Below are positions 23,629-32,541 of a DNA stretch of 64,000 nt, in pieces. Each line of letters begins with the position of its first letter. The first letter of the stretch is position 1. The notes beneath the pieces are model-generated. The model saw only the letters and a program-made list of their open reading frames with translations. It was not told the DNA's origin and did no database searches. This stretch comes from Achromobacter sp. MYb9. GTDB taxonomy: Bacteria > Pseudomonadota > Gammaproteobacteria > Burkholderiales > Burkholderiaceae_B. Position numbers and translations under genes: made by a program. The stretch is from NCBI RefSeq assembly GCF_002975275.1, contig NZ_PCOQ01000001.1:864092-928091 (forward strand), written 5' to 3'.

Positions 23629-24774
23629 ATGAGCACCTCTTCCAGCACCACCGCCCCCCTTCCCGTCGCCGCAGCAGGCGCGGCAACGCCGGCTGCCGCA
23701 GCATCGGCTGCCGCAGCATCGGCTGCCGCAGCGACGGCTGCCGCCGCATCCGCCTCGGCCACGCCTTGGCGCGACAAGCTCAACGGCGTGCTGTTCGTCG
23801 GCCTGATGGCGGGCGCGGTGATGCAGCTGGCCGACCTGCCGGCCATCCGCCAATTGGGCTTTTCGCCGCTGGTCGTGGGCATCGTATGCGGCATGCTGTA
23901 CGGCAACTTCCTGCGCGGCACGATGCCCGCCGATTGGGGCGCGGGCGTGAATTTCACCGCGCGGCGCCTGCTGCGCATCGCCGTGGCCTTCTACGGATTG
24001 AACATCAGCATCCAGCAGATCGCCGCCGTCGGGCTGCCCGGTCTGGCGGTGTCGGTGGCCGTCGTGCTGGGCACGTTGCTGATCGGCACGGTCGTAGGCC
24101 AGCGCATGCTGGGCCTGGACCGCGACACCGCCATGCTGACCGCCGCGGGCAGCGCCATCTGTGGCGCGGCCGCCGTGCTGGCGTTCGAACCCACGCTGCG
24201 GGCCGCCCCCCACAAAAGCGCCGTCGCGGTCGCGACCGTGGTGCTGTTCGGCACCCTGTCCATGTTCCTTTACCCCATTCTCTACCATGCGGGCTGGCTC
24301 AATCTGGATACCCAGGCGCTTGGCATCTACATCGGCGGCACGATCCATGAAGTGGCGCAGGTCGTCGGCGCCGCCAGCAACATCGACCCGGCCACCACGG
24401 AAGTCGCCACCATCGTCAAGATGACCCGGGTGGCATTGCTGGTGCCGGTCCTGCTGGTCCTGGGCATGTATCTGCGCAGCGCCGCCAGCCAGGCCGGCGG
24501 CCAAGCCAAGGGCGCCAAGCTGCCGATTCCCTGGTTCGCGGTCGGCTTCCTGGTGCTGGCCATCATCAACTCGCTGAACATCATCCCCCCCGACGCCATC
24601 GCCGCCGTCCGCCGCCTGGACGTGTTCGCCCTGACCATGGCCATGACGGCGCTGGGCATCGAAACGCGCTTCGCCCAGATCAAGAAAGCCGGTCCCCGCG
24701 TGATGGCCCTGGGCCTTATCCTGTACGCCTGGCTGTTGGTTGGCGGCTACGGTATCGTGAAGTTGGCGACCTGA
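23629..24774 (+). CDS. yeiH: YeiH/UPF0324-family membrane protein
   Basis: A polytopic inner-membrane protein of 381 residues with about ten hydrophobic helices. Family landmarks include GVVCG-like SPLVVGIVCGMLYGN, AGSAICGAAAVLAFEP, the conserved GTIHEVAQVVGAAS and ALGIETRF near the end. The family is a putative anion (sulfate/sulfonate-type) exporter; its function is not firmly shown. The first ~42 residues are an unusual Ala/Ser/Thr-rich extension encoded by 15-bp repeats. ATG 23629 follows AGGG; ATG 23611 is also in frame. A LysR gene lies divergent and a hairpin terminator follows. Confidence 0.85.
   Translation: MSTSSSTTAPLPVAAAGAATPAAAASAAAASAAAATAAAASASATPWRDKLNGVLFVGLMAGAVMQLADLPAIRQLGFSPLVVGIVCGMLYGNFLRGTMPADWGAGVNFTARRLLRIAVAFYGLNISIQQIAAVGLPGLAVSVAVVLGTLLIGTVVGQRMLGLDRDTAMLTAAGSAICGAAAVLAFEPTLRAAPHKSAVAVATVVLFGTLSMFLYPILYHAGWLNLDTQALGIYIGGTIHEVAQVVGAASNIDPATTEVATIVKMTRVALLVPVLLVLGMYLRSAASQAGGQAKGAKLPIPWFAVGFLVLAIINSLNIIPPDAIAAVRRLDVFALTMAMTALGIETRFAQIKKAGPRVMALGLILYAWLLVGGYGIVKLAT
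23691..23750 (+). repeat. four 15-bp tandem repeats coding Ala-rich leader of YeiH
   Basis: GGCTGCCGCAGCATC is repeated twice exactly, then twice with two and one changes, encoding A-A-A-S/T-A blocks at residues ~21-41. The stretch precedes the first membrane helix. Confidence 0.8.
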
Positions 24775-24779
24775 TCACC

Positions 24780-24816
24780 AGCCTGCCGCGGCAATGCGCC
24801 GCGGCAGGCTCTTCCA
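24780..24816 (+). terminator. hairpin terminator after yeiH
   Basis: A perfect 13-bp stem (AGCCTGCCGCGGC) with an AATGC loop begins six bases after the yeiH stop. The T run behind it is short (CTCTT), so termination may be partial. Confidence 0.6.
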
Positions 24817-24879
24817 CGCACGCCGCTGTCTCGTTTTTCCTGCATAATCGGCTGGTTCCCTTGCTTTGGAGTCGGCCGC

Positions 24880-25290
24880 ATGACCTCCAGCACCAAAACC
24901 CCGTTTACGACTTTGCCCGCCCATCGCGACCCGGTATTGCGCGTCATGCCGATGCCGGCGGATGCGAACATCCACGGGGACGTCTTTGGCGGCTGGATCA
25001 TGGCTCAGGTCGACATCGCCGGATCAATACCCGCCGCCCGCCGCGCCGCCGGTCGCGTGGCCACCGTCGCGGTCAATGCCTTCCAGTTCAAAGAGCCCGT
25101 GTTCGTGGGCGACCTCCTCAGCTTCTACGCATCCATCGCCAAGACCGGCACCACGTCGGTCACGGTGTCGGTCGAGGTCTACGCCGAACGTCAGCGCCTG
25201 GACGCCGAAGTCGTCAAGGTCACCGAGGCCACGCTGACCTACGTCGCCACCGACGAAGCGCGGCGCAGCCGCCCCCTTCCCACTCTTTGA
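24880..25290 (+). CDS. acyl-CoA thioesterase, hotdog fold (YciA-like)
   Basis: A 136-residue hotdog-fold thioesterase that cleaves acyl-CoA in the cytoplasm. The motif NIHGDVFGGWIMAQVDIAG carries the family's catalytic Asp, and VAVNAFQFKEPVFVGDLLSFYA is the characteristic strand/helix block of YciA/BACH proteins. Ten bases separate it from mgtE, so the two are probably co-transcribed. Chain-length preference cannot be told. Confidence 0.9.
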   Translation: MTSSTKTPFTTLPAHRDPVLRVMPMPADANIHGDVFGGWIMAQVDIAGSIPAARRAAGRVATVAVNAFQFKEPVFVGDLLSFYASIAKTGTTSVTVSVEVYAERQRLDAEVVKVTEATLTYVATDEARRSRPLPTL

Positions 25291-25300
25291 GCCGTAACGC

Positions 25301-26773
25301 ATGACGCAGTCCGCCGCCGCGCAGAAACCGCCCGCGACGCCCCGCCGCCTCGACCCGGAAGACGCCCAGACCGCCCTGGCCGAAGTGCAGGAACGCCTGC
25401 GCCGCCAGCAATTGGTGGCCGATCTGGTGCATCGCCAGGAAGAAGGCGACGCCAAGGCCACCCTGGTCGAAGACCTGGTGCACCGCCAGCACGAGGCGGA
25501 ACTCAAGACGCTGCTTGACGGCCTGCATCCGGCCGACATCGCCTTCATCCTGGAATCGCTGCCCAAGGACGAACGCCAGGCCATCTGGAAGCTGGTCAGT
25601 CCCGAGCACGACGCGGACGTGCTGCTGGAAGTCGAAGACTGGGTGCGGGAATCGCTGATCGAAGCGATGGACCGCCAGGACCTGGTCGCCGCCACCGGCA
25701 ACATGGACGCCGACGAACTGGCCGACCTGGCGCCCGACCTGCCGCCCGACGTGGTGGCCGAAGTGCAAAAGGGGCTGACCGAAGAAGAACGCGCGCAGTT
25801 GCTGGAGGCCATGGGCTATCCGGAAGACAGCGTGGGCGCGATCATGGACTTCGAAATGGTCCGGGTGCGCGAGGACGTCACGCTGGAAGTAGTGCTGCGC
25901 TATTTGCGCCGCCTGCACGAACTGCCCGACCACACCGACCAGATCTTCGTGGTGGACCGTCAAGACAAGCTGCAGGGCATTCTGCCGCTGTCGCGGCTGC
26001 TGGTCAGCGAACCCGAAACCGAGGTGCGCGCCGTCATGAATTCGGATTTCCTGGCGCTGAACCCGCTGGATTCCGATGCCGACGCCGCCGGCGCGTTCGA
26101 ACGCTACGACCTGGTGTCCGCCCCCGTGATGGACGACCAGGGCCGCCTGATCGGCCGCGTCACCATCGCCGACGTCGTGGACGTGATGCGCGAAGACTCG
26201 CAGGAACAGGCGCTGTCGCGCGCCGGTCTGCAAGAAGAAGACATCTTCGCGCCGGTCAGCACCGCCCTGCGCAACCGCGCCCCCTGGCTGCTGCTTAACC
26301 TCTGTACCGCCGCCACGGCCTCTTTCGTGGCCTCCCAGTTTGAAGGCACGGTCAGCCAGATCGTGATCCTGGCCTTCCTGATGTCGATCGTCGCCGGCAT
26401 CGGCGGCAACTCGGGCAACCAGACCATGACGCTCATCATCCGGGCGCTGGCCATGGGCCGAATCACCGGGCGCAACCTGTGGCAACTGGTCAAGCGCGAA
26501 CTCTTCGTGACCTTGCTGGTGGGGTTGTGCGGCAGCCTGGTGGCCGCGCTGTTCGCCTGGGTAATCTCCCGTTCGATGTCGATCGCGCTGGTCATGATGG
26601 CGGCGATGGTCTGCAACATGCTGGTCGGCGCGTCCGTCGGCGTGCTGGTGCCGATGGTGCGCGCCCGCTTCGGCAAGGATCCGGCGATGGGCTCATCGGT
26701 GCTGCTCACGTTCGCCACCGACTCGCTGGGGTTCTTCATCTTCCTGGGTCTGGCCACGTTCTTCCTGCTGTAG
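25301..26773 (+). CDS. mgtE: magnesium transporter MgtE
   Basis: A 490-residue inner-membrane Mg2+ channel. An acidic cytoplasmic N domain (about 40-170, MgtE_N superhelix: HPADIAFILESLPKDERQAIW) is followed by two CBS domains (about 175-300: VGAIMDFEMVRVRED, ALNPLDSDADAAGAF) that sense Mg2+. Five membrane helices (about 325-490) contain the conserved GIGGNSGNQTMTLIIRALA pore motif and a terminal FATDSLGFFIFLGLATFFL. Length and domain order are normal. Probably in a two-gene unit with the thioesterase. No Mg-sensing leader was recognised upstream. Confidence 0.95.
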   Translation: MTQSAAAQKPPATPRRLDPEDAQTALAEVQERLRRQQLVADLVHRQEEGDAKATLVEDLVHRQHEAELKTLLDGLHPADIAFILESLPKDERQAIWKLVSPEHDADVLLEVEDWVRESLIEAMDRQDLVAATGNMDADELADLAPDLPPDVVAEVQKGLTEEERAQLLEAMGYPEDSVGAIMDFEMVRVREDVTLEVVLRYLRRLHELPDHTDQIFVVDRQDKLQGILPLSRLLVSEPETEVRAVMNSDFLALNPLDSDADAAGAFERYDLVSAPVMDDQGRLIGRVTIADVVDVMREDSQEQALSRAGLQEEDIFAPVSTALRNRAPWLLLNLCTAATASFVASQFEGTVSQIVILAFLMSIVAGIGGNSGNQTMTLIIRALAMGRITGRNLWQLVKRELFVTLLVGLCGSLVAALFAWVISRSMSIALVMMAAMVCNMLVGASVGVLVPMVRARFGKDPAMGSSVLLTFATDSLGFFIFLGLATFFLL

Positions 26774-26927
26774 CCTCGCCGCGACAGTCACATATTGTCT
26801 CGATTGCCTGCCCGCCATTCTCCGTGGGCGGGCACGGCGAACGCTGTCCCATGACAGCCAGCTGACAGGGAAAACCCGCTGACTCCATGTAAAGTCATGG
26901 AACTGTCATCTTTTCCCTTGTACCCGC

Positions 26928-27482
26928 ATGACCGCCAAATTCCGGGCAGCGCTCTTTTTCGTGCTGCTCTCGACTTTCGCCACCCCCGCCGACGCTTGTG
27001 AAGACCTGCCCTCGTGGGCGCAGTCGGCCTGTAACCGCCTGGACCAGATCTGGACCGAAGGCGGCCACGACCTCTACGTGACGGGCTACTCGTGGCACAA
27101 CCGCGCCACCTACAGTCGCGAGAAAATCGACAGTTTCAACGAACTGGCCTGGGGCGGCGGCTACGGCCGCAGCATCTACGACGAAGACGGGGACTGGCAG
27201 GGCCTGTACGCCATGGCGTTCCTGGATTCGCACAGCAAGGTCGAACCCATCGCCGGCTACGGCTTCCTGAAGATCGGACAAGTCAGCGAGAACCTCCGCC
27301 TGGGCGCGGGCTACACCGTCTTCCTGACGGCGCGCCACGACATCATGAGCTACGTGCCCTTCCCCGGGATCTTGCCGCTGGTGGGCGCCGGCTACAAGGA
27401 TGCCATGCTCTACGCGACCTACATCCCCGGCTCGTCCGGCGCGGGCAACGTGTTGTTCGTCTTCGGCCGCTGGCACTTCTAG
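26928..27482 (+). CDS. pagP: lipid A palmitoyltransferase PagP
   Basis: PagP is an outer-membrane eight-stranded barrel that moves palmitate from phospholipids to lipid A. The 184-residue product has a signal peptide (ending about TPADA), the amphipathic start helix region, and strands ending in VFGRWHF with terminal Phe. The catalytic residues known from E. coli are visible as His in GYSWHNR and Asp-Ser in MAFLDSHSK. In Bordetella pagP is under BvgAS control; no specific regulator site could be assigned here. A short GC-rich hairpin (27481-27497) separates it from convergent chaC. Confidence 0.95.
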   Translation: MTAKFRAALFFVLLSTFATPADACEDLPSWAQSACNRLDQIWTEGGHDLYVTGYSWHNRATYSREKIDSFNELAWGGGYGRSIYDEDGDWQGLYAMAFLDSHSKVEPIAGYGFLKIGQVSENLRLGAGYTVFLTARHDIMSYVPFPGILPLVGAGYKDAMLYATYIPGSSGAGNVLFVFGRWHF

Positions 27483-27495
27483 GGGCGCGGCGCCC

Positions 27496-28107
27496 CTAAA
27501 AGGCCTGGCCCAATTTGCGGACCAGATCCCCCAGCCGCCAATCATCGATGCCATGGGCGCGCAGCGCGCGCTCGGTTTCCACCACGTAGTCCAGGCAAGG
27601 CCCGGATTGGCCGACGGCGTTGCGCACCGACGCCAGCAAGCGGTCGTCGCTAAGGTCGGCCGCGTACTCGTGGCAGGTGCGGTTCAGCAGGAAGACCAGC
27701 CCCTGCACCGGTGCGGCCTCGGTGTGGCAGGTCAGCCAACGGGGGGTATAGGCGCCGGTCACCATTTCACGGCGCCACAGCGCCTGAAACACCGTCGGAA
27801 CGTCGCTCGCCGCGATCAGGAACGCCACGCCACGGCAGCAGCCGCCGCGGTTCAGGCCAAACACCAGACCGGGATTGTCCGGCGACCCGCGATGGTCATG
27901 CGACCACAGGCAGAGCGACCGGTGATACCCGCGCACGGTCGCCAGGCGGCGCTCGCGCCAAGCAAATCCGGGATGCCAGATCAGAGATCCGTAGGCGAAC
28001 ACCCACAAGTCGTCCACGCCGTTCCATCCGGCCAGCAGGTCGTCCACCGATAGCGCTTGCCGCGTTTTTGCCAGACCGGCACAGCCGGCGGGTACCACCA
28101 ACGACAT
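27496..28107 (-). CDS. chaC: gamma-glutamylcyclotransferase, ChaC family
   Basis: This cytoplasmic enzyme cleaves glutathione to 5-oxoproline and Cys-Gly. The 203-residue protein has the ChaC ligand loop VFAYGSLIWHPGF (about residue 37), the SPDNPGLVFGL segment and the WRREMVTGAYTPRWL block with the catalytic Glu. Start ATG 28107 is followed by MSLVVPAG. Convergent with pagP; the promoter region upstream contains an imperfect palindrome. Confidence 0.92.
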   Translation of the reverse strand: MSLVVPAGCAGLAKTRQALSVDDLLAGWNGVDDLWVFAYGSLIWHPGFAWRERRLATVRGYHRSLCLWSHDHRGSPDNPGLVFGLNRGGCCRGVAFLIAASDVPTVFQALWRREMVTGAYTPRWLTCHTEAAPVQGLVFLLNRTCHEYAADLSDDRLLASVRNAVGQSGPCLDYVVETERALRAHGIDDWRLGDLVRKLGQAF

Positions 28108-28117
28108 AGGGTCCTCT

Positions 28118-28156
28118 GATATCCCGATTCATTCCCCAGCGGGAATGAGCGATATC
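28118..28156. other. imperfect palindrome upstream of chaC
   Basis: TCATTCCC/GGGAATGA around CAGC, flanked on both sides by GATATC copies offset by three bases. It may be an operator for chaC or a weak terminator of the Lrp gene transcribed toward it. No T run is present. Confidence 0.35.
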
Positions 28157-28267
28157 CTACGCCGCCTGCCACGCAAAAGAATTGCGCGATTGGCCCTTCG
28201 AAACACGCCGAAAGAAATTTGCATCCGCCACACCCCGCGTGCGCGGAAAAAATTTGCGCGCGGGCGG

Positions 28268-28726
28268 CTAGACCGCGTCCAGCGGCAATTCCGTGGTGCT
28301 TTTGATGACTTCCATCGAGAAGCTGGCGCTGACGTCCAGCAAGTCCACCGCGCCGATCAGCCGGCGGTAGAAGCGGTCATAAGCCGCCATATCCTCGACC
28401 ACGACTTTCAGCAGGTAATCGATATCGCCTGCCATGCGGTGGAATTCCACGACGTTGGGCAGTGCCATGACGGCGTTGATCAGGCTCTGCGTCCATTTCT
28501 CGTTGTGCTGGCTGGTCTTGATGGACACGAACACCGTCAGGTTCAGGCCCAGCGCGCGGGGGTCCAGCAGGATGGCGTTGCGGGCGATGACGCCGTCATC
28601 CTTCAGCTTCTGGATGCGACGCCAGCATGGCGTCACGGACAGGTTCACCTGCTCGGCAATTTCAGCGACCGAACAGGTGGCGTCCTTCTGCAGCAACGCC
28701 AATATCTTGATATCGGTCTGGTCCAT
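28268..28726 (-). CDS. Lrp/AsnC-family regulator
   Basis: A 152-residue feast/famine regulator. The N-terminal HTH (MDQTDIKILALLQKDATCSV, EIAEQVNLSVTPCWRRIQKL) and the C-terminal RAM ligand domain (LPNVVEFHRMAGDIDYLLKVV) are both complete. I chose ATG 28726 (MDQTD), the conserved family start, over an upstream in-frame ATG at 28750. It probably senses an amino acid. It follows the SDR gene on the same strand after 87 bases; whether they share a transcript is unclear. Confidence 0.9.
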   Translation of the reverse strand: MDQTDIKILALLQKDATCSVAEIAEQVNLSVTPCWRRIQKLKDDGVIARNAILLDPRALGLNLTVFVSIKTSQHNEKWTQSLINAVMALPNVVEFHRMAGDIDYLLKVVVEDMAAYDRFYRRLIGAVDLLDVSASFSMEVIKSTTELPLDAV

Positions 28727-28813
28727 GGTGTCCTCAACGCAGTGGTGCAATCTTGCCTGTTGCGCCTGGCGGCGTCCAGCCGCGGGCCGCGCCCGGCGCC
28801 GGCCCCATCCCGT

Positions 28814-29596
28814 CTAGTACGTGCCCGGGTAGCCGCCGCCATCGATCAGAATGCTCTGCGCCGTCATGTAGCCGGAATGCGCGGAACAGAGATAGGCGCA
28901 CAGCGCGCCGATCTCTTCGGGCTGCCCGTAGCGCCCCGCCGGATTCGCGCGCCCGCGCTCGTCCCAGAGCTGGTCGAACGTCTTGCCGCCGGACTGCTCC
29001 ACCATGCCCTGGATATGCCTGACCTGCGCGTCCGTGGCGAAGGCGCCCGGCAGCAGGTTGTTGATGGTGACGTTGTGCCGCACGGTCTGACGCGCCAACC
29101 CGCCCACGAAGCCGATCAGGCCCGAGCGCGCGCCGTTGGACAAGCCCAGCTCGGCATGCGGCGCTTTCACGCTGCGCGACACGATATTCACGATGCGGCC
29201 GAAGCGGCGCTCGATCATGCCGTCAACCACCCGCCGGATCATGTCGATCGGCCCAAGCATCATGGCATCCAGCGACGCGATCCAGTCCTCTCGCGTCCAA
29301 TCCCGGAAGTCCCCAGGCAAGGGGCCGTCGGCGTTGTTGATCAGGATGTCCGGGTGGGGGCATGCGGCGATCGCCGCGTCCCGACCTTGCGGCTGAGTCA
29401 GGTCGGCGGACACCCAGCCCACGCCGATCCCCGTTTCCCGCGAGATCTCCGCAGCGGCCTGCTCCAGCGTTTGCGGGTTGCGGGCGGCGATCGTCACCGC
29501 CACCCCTTCGCGCGCCAGTTGCAGCGCGCACGCCCGGCCCATGCCGCGGCTGCCGCCAAAGACCAATGCCGTTTTGCCGCCGATCCCCAGGTCCAT
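28814..29596 (-). CDS. SDR-family oxidoreductase with non-canonical active site
   Basis: A 260-residue short-chain dehydrogenase. The N-terminal Rossmann motif FGGSRGMGRACALQLA and the INNADG core motif are normal. The catalytic YxxxK is absent: the position reads S153-N-G-A-R157 (context ELGLSNGARSGLIGF), so Tyr becomes Ser and Lys becomes Arg. Some divergent SDR subfamilies share such an SNGAR motif, and their reactions are mostly unknown. ATG 29596 has GGGAG upstream and begins the conserved MDLGIGGKTALV. A terminator separates it from the TPP enzyme upstream. Confidence 0.85.
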   Translation of the reverse strand: MDLGIGGKTALVFGGSRGMGRACALQLAREGVAVTIAARNPQTLEQAAAEISRETGIGVGWVSADLTQPQGRDAAIAACPHPDILINNADGPLPGDFRDWTREDWIASLDAMMLGPIDMIRRVVDGMIERRFGRIVNIVSRSVKAPHAELGLSNGARSGLIGFVGGLARQTVRHNVTINNLLPGAFATDAQVRHIQGMVEQSGGKTFDQLWDERGRANPAGRYGQPEEIGALCAYLCSAHSGYMTAQSILIDGGGYPGTY

Positions 29597-29761
29597 GCTG
29601 TCGCTCCCGTTGCGTGTCGCGCCACCGGCATGCGCCGCTGCGCCGAAGCGCACCAGTATAGGAGCGCTAGCCGCCCTTCGGAATCGAATTCTTCGGCTTC
29701 GCCACGCCCGCCTGGCGCCATGGCGCAGACGTCGTCCTGGCACAAAGACGCCGCCCCCATG

Positions 29762-29785
29762 AAAAAGGGCCCCGAAGGGCCCTTT
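29762..29785 (-). terminator. terminator of the gntR-bug-TPP operon
   Basis: Nine-bp stem AAAGGGCCC/GGGCCCTTT with a TTCG tetraloop on the minus strand, followed by further T. It lies 15 bases after the TPP-enzyme stop. Confidence 0.85.
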
Positions 29786-29800
29786 GCCATGCGTCTTCGA

Positions 29801-31495
29801 TCAACCCATCCACTGGCTGACCGGCGCCGCCGCATCCTGGAGGGGCTGCGCGACCACATCGATCAGCGCCGGGCCGTCATGCTCCATGGCGGCCTTGATG
29901 GCGGCGTCCAGCTTGGACGGATCTTCCACGCGCCAGGCCTTCACGCCATAGGCTTCGGCGATGCGGGCATGGTCGGTGCGGTTGAAGTCCACGCTGTAGT
30001 AGCGTTCGTCGTAGCCCGCCTTCTGGCTGGCCTTGATCCAGCCGTAGACCGAATTCGAAAACACGATCATCAACAGCGGCGCCTTGTGCCGCACGATGGT
30101 TTCCAGTTCGCCCACCGTGAAGCCGAAGCTGCCGTCGCCCATCACGGATACGCACTTGGATTGCGGCCGACCGACCCACGCGCCCAGCGCGGCCGACATC
30201 GAAAAACCCAATGCGCCATGGGCGCGGTTGGTAATGAAATGGCGGCCGGGGCGCGACACGTCGTAGTAGGCCGAGAAATACGGGCAAGGCGTGCCGGGAT
30301 CCGCGCACACCACCGCGTCGTCAGGCAACAGGCGGTTCAGCGACTGCACGACGCGTTCGGGACGAATCGGCGCATCCAGGCTGTTGGCCAGCGGTTCCAG
30401 CTGCGCCAGGCGCGCGGCCTTGGCGCGACCGGCCAGCACCGCGCCATCGACCGCATCGGAATTCCGGTGCGCAAGGCGGGCCTGCACTTCGGCGCCCAGC
30501 GCTTCCAACGCCAGCTTGGCGTCGCCCACCAGACCCACTTCGGTCAGGTAGTTGGCGCCGATCACCATCGGATCGATATCGATGTGCAGGATGGGCACGT
30601 CGCGGTTCGGGAAGCGCCAGTGCTCGGTCGACGTCGAGCCGGCGCGGCAGCCCACGAACAGCACCACGTCGGCTGCGGCCACCACGTCGCGCGTAGCCAT
30701 CACGCCGCCGTTGGAGCCCACCACGCCGGCATTCAGCGGGTGCGTATCCGCCAGGCTGCCCTGCCCGCTGACCGTCACGCAAACGGCTGCCTTCAGCGTT
30801 TCAGCCAAGGTTTGCAAGGCGCCGCTGGCGCCCGCAATGACCACGCCGCCGCCGCAGATGATGACCGGGGCACGCGCGCCGATCAGGCGCTGGGCGGCAC
30901 GGGCCACATCCACCGGGTCCGGCGCAAAGCGCATGGACGGAAACTGGCCGTGCTCGGGCTGCGCCCAGATATCCGACCCGTCCACTTGCTGTTTCATGAC
31001 GTCGTACGGAAAGCACAGGTGCGCCGAGCCCGGCTTGCCGGTGGTCATGGCGCGGAACGCCGCGCGCACCATGCCCGGAATCTGGTCTGCGCGGTCGATC
31101 GTGCGGTTCCACTTCGTCAAGGGGCGGTACATCGCCTCCTGGTCCAGCTCCGTCAAGGGGTACTTGCCGCGCGAACCCACCGCCACATCGGACGTGATGC
31201 CCAGCACGGGGATCGACGATTCGTTGGCCTCAACCAGACCGGGCAGCAGATAGGTAGCGCCGCCGCCGCTGGGGCCTTCGCACACGCCGACCTTGCCGGT
31301 CACGCGGGCATAGGCGTCAGCCATGTAGCCCGCGCTACGTTCATCGCGCGTCAGGATGTGCTGCATGCCATGGTCCAGGCGGTACAGCGCGTCGTAAAAC
31401 GGCAGGCTGGTGTCGCCGCACAGGCCAAAAATGTGTTTGACGCCGTTGTGTTGCAGCATCCGCACCATGGCTTCGGCGCCGGTCAAGTTTTCCAT
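29801..31495 (-). CDS. thiamine-diphosphate-dependent enzyme (acetolactate synthase-like)
   Basis: A 564-residue member of the ThDP decarboxylase/carboligase superfamily with three domains. The N-terminal PYR domain has the catalytic Glu in TRDERSAGYMADAYAR. A central Rossmann domain begins near ARAPVIICGGGVV. The C-terminal PP domain carries the GDGSFGFTVGELETI...FSNSVYGW ThDP/Mg motif. It could be an acetolactate synthase-like, benzoylformate decarboxylase-like or related enzyme; there is no regulatory subunit next to it. The partner genes (Bug receptor, GntR) suggest catabolism of an imported carboxylic acid rather than branched-chain amino acid synthesis. Confidence 0.85.
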   Translation of the reverse strand: MENLTGAEAMVRMLQHNGVKHIFGLCGDTSLPFYDALYRLDHGMQHILTRDERSAGYMADAYARVTGKVGVCEGPSGGGATYLLPGLVEANESSIPVLGITSDVAVGSRGKYPLTELDQEAMYRPLTKWNRTIDRADQIPGMVRAAFRAMTTGKPGSAHLCFPYDVMKQQVDGSDIWAQPEHGQFPSMRFAPDPVDVARAAQRLIGARAPVIICGGGVVIAGASGALQTLAETLKAAVCVTVSGQGSLADTHPLNAGVVGSNGGVMATRDVVAAADVVLFVGCRAGSTSTEHWRFPNRDVPILHIDIDPMVIGANYLTEVGLVGDAKLALEALGAEVQARLAHRNSDAVDGAVLAGRAKAARLAQLEPLANSLDAPIRPERVVQSLNRLLPDDAVVCADPGTPCPYFSAYYDVSRPGRHFITNRAHGALGFSMSAALGAWVGRPQSKCVSVMGDGSFGFTVGELETIVRHKAPLLMIVFSNSVYGWIKASQKAGYDERYYSVDFNRTDHARIAEAYGVKAWRVEDPSKLDAAIKAAMEHDGPALIDVVAQPLQDAAAPVSQWMG

Positions 31496-31554
31496 ATCAT
31501 CTCCACGTGTATCGTGGACGGGACCGGGCGGTGAACCTCCCGGCCGTCCGCCAC

Positions 31555-32541
31555 TCAGTTATCCAGATTGATGTTGCTGCTCTTGATGAAGGCGCTCCAG
31601 CGGTCGTACTCCGACTTCACGTACGCATCCAGCGCGGGGCCGTCGGACGCCACGATCTCGAAGCCCGCCTCGGTGACCTTCTTCTTGATTTCCGGATCGG
31701 CCAGCACGGCCTTGAAGTCCGCGGTCAACTTCTTGACCGTCGCATCGGGCGTGCCCTTCGGCGCGAACATGCCGCTCCACGAATAGGCGACGAACCCCGG
31801 GAACCCGGACTCGGCCACCGTCGGCACATTGGGCAGTTCCGGCAGGCGCTTTTCACCCGCCACCGCCAGCGGCTTGATCTTGCCGGCCTGGATCTGGCCG
31901 CGCAGCGCCGCGAAGCTCAGCCACGTCATGTTGGCCTGCCCACCCACCACCGCCTGGATGGCCGGCCCGCCGCCGCCATACGGAACATGCAGCAGCTCCA
32001 CTTTCGACAGACGCTTGAGCTCTTCCGGCGCCAGGTGGTTCAGCGAACCGACGCCCGTGGACGCATAGTTGAATTTGTTGGGCGATTCTTTGGCGGCTGC
32101 CGCCAGGAAGGCCTTCAGGTTATCCCCAGGCACGCTGGGGTTCGCGCCGATCACCAGCGGAAACCGTACCGTCTGCGAAATCGCCACGAAGTCCTTGAAT
32201 GTGTCGTACGGCAGCTTGGGCTTCACGGCGGGATTGATGCCGTGGTTGTCGAAGCTGACCAGCAGCGTGTTGCCATCGGGTTCGGCGCGGGCCACAAAGG
32301 CCGTCGCGATCTGGCTGGCCGCGCCAGGACGGTTTTCCACCACCACGGCGCGTCCGCCCAATTGCTGGGACAAGCGCGGCTGCAGAATGCGCGCCAGGAT
32401 GTCGGTGCTGCCGCCGGGCGGATACGGCACCACCAGGATCAACGGCCGTTCCTCGGCAGCAGCGGGCGCCGCGCTCATGGCGCCCCCCGCAGCCGCCGCC
32501 GCGCATAGCGCCGCCAGTACCCGCTTCATCGTGTGAGTCAT
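31555..32541 (-). CDS. Bug-family (TctC) solute-binding protein
   Basis: A 328-residue periplasmic receptor of the type very abundant in Bordetella and relatives, usually for carboxylates. The signal peptide runs to about residue 29 (APAAAEE). The family motifs are VVPYPPGGSTDILAR near the start, VENRPGAA, VPYGGGGPAIQAVVGGQ and NVPTVAESGFPGF. An internal ATG at 32529 (MKRVLAAL) could be the true start, but the upstream ATG overlaps the gntR stop by four bases (ATGA). No TctAB membrane genes are close. Confidence 0.93.
   Translation of the reverse strand: MTHTMKRVLAALCAAAAAGGAMSAAPAAAEERPLILVVPYPPGGSTDILARILQPRLSQQLGGRAVVVENRPGAASQIATAFVARAEPDGNTLLVSFDNHGINPAVKPKLPYDTFKDFVAISQTVRFPLVIGANPSVPGDNLKAFLAAAAKESPNKFNYASTGVGSLNHLAPEELKRLSKVELLHVPYGGGGPAIQAVVGGQANMTWLSFAALRGQIQAGKIKPLAVAGEKRLPELPNVPTVAESGFPGFVAYSWSGMFAPKGTPDATVKKLTADFKAVLADPEIKKKVTEAGFEIVASDGPALDAYVKSEYDRWSAFIKSSNINLDN

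Noticed and set aside
28145..31534. Very long plus-strand frame (1129 codons) antisense to the Lrp, SDR and ThDP genes
   Set aside because: It opposes three genes with clear protein families, and its translation is His/Arg/Gln-rich without domains. High GC content makes such antisense frames stay open.
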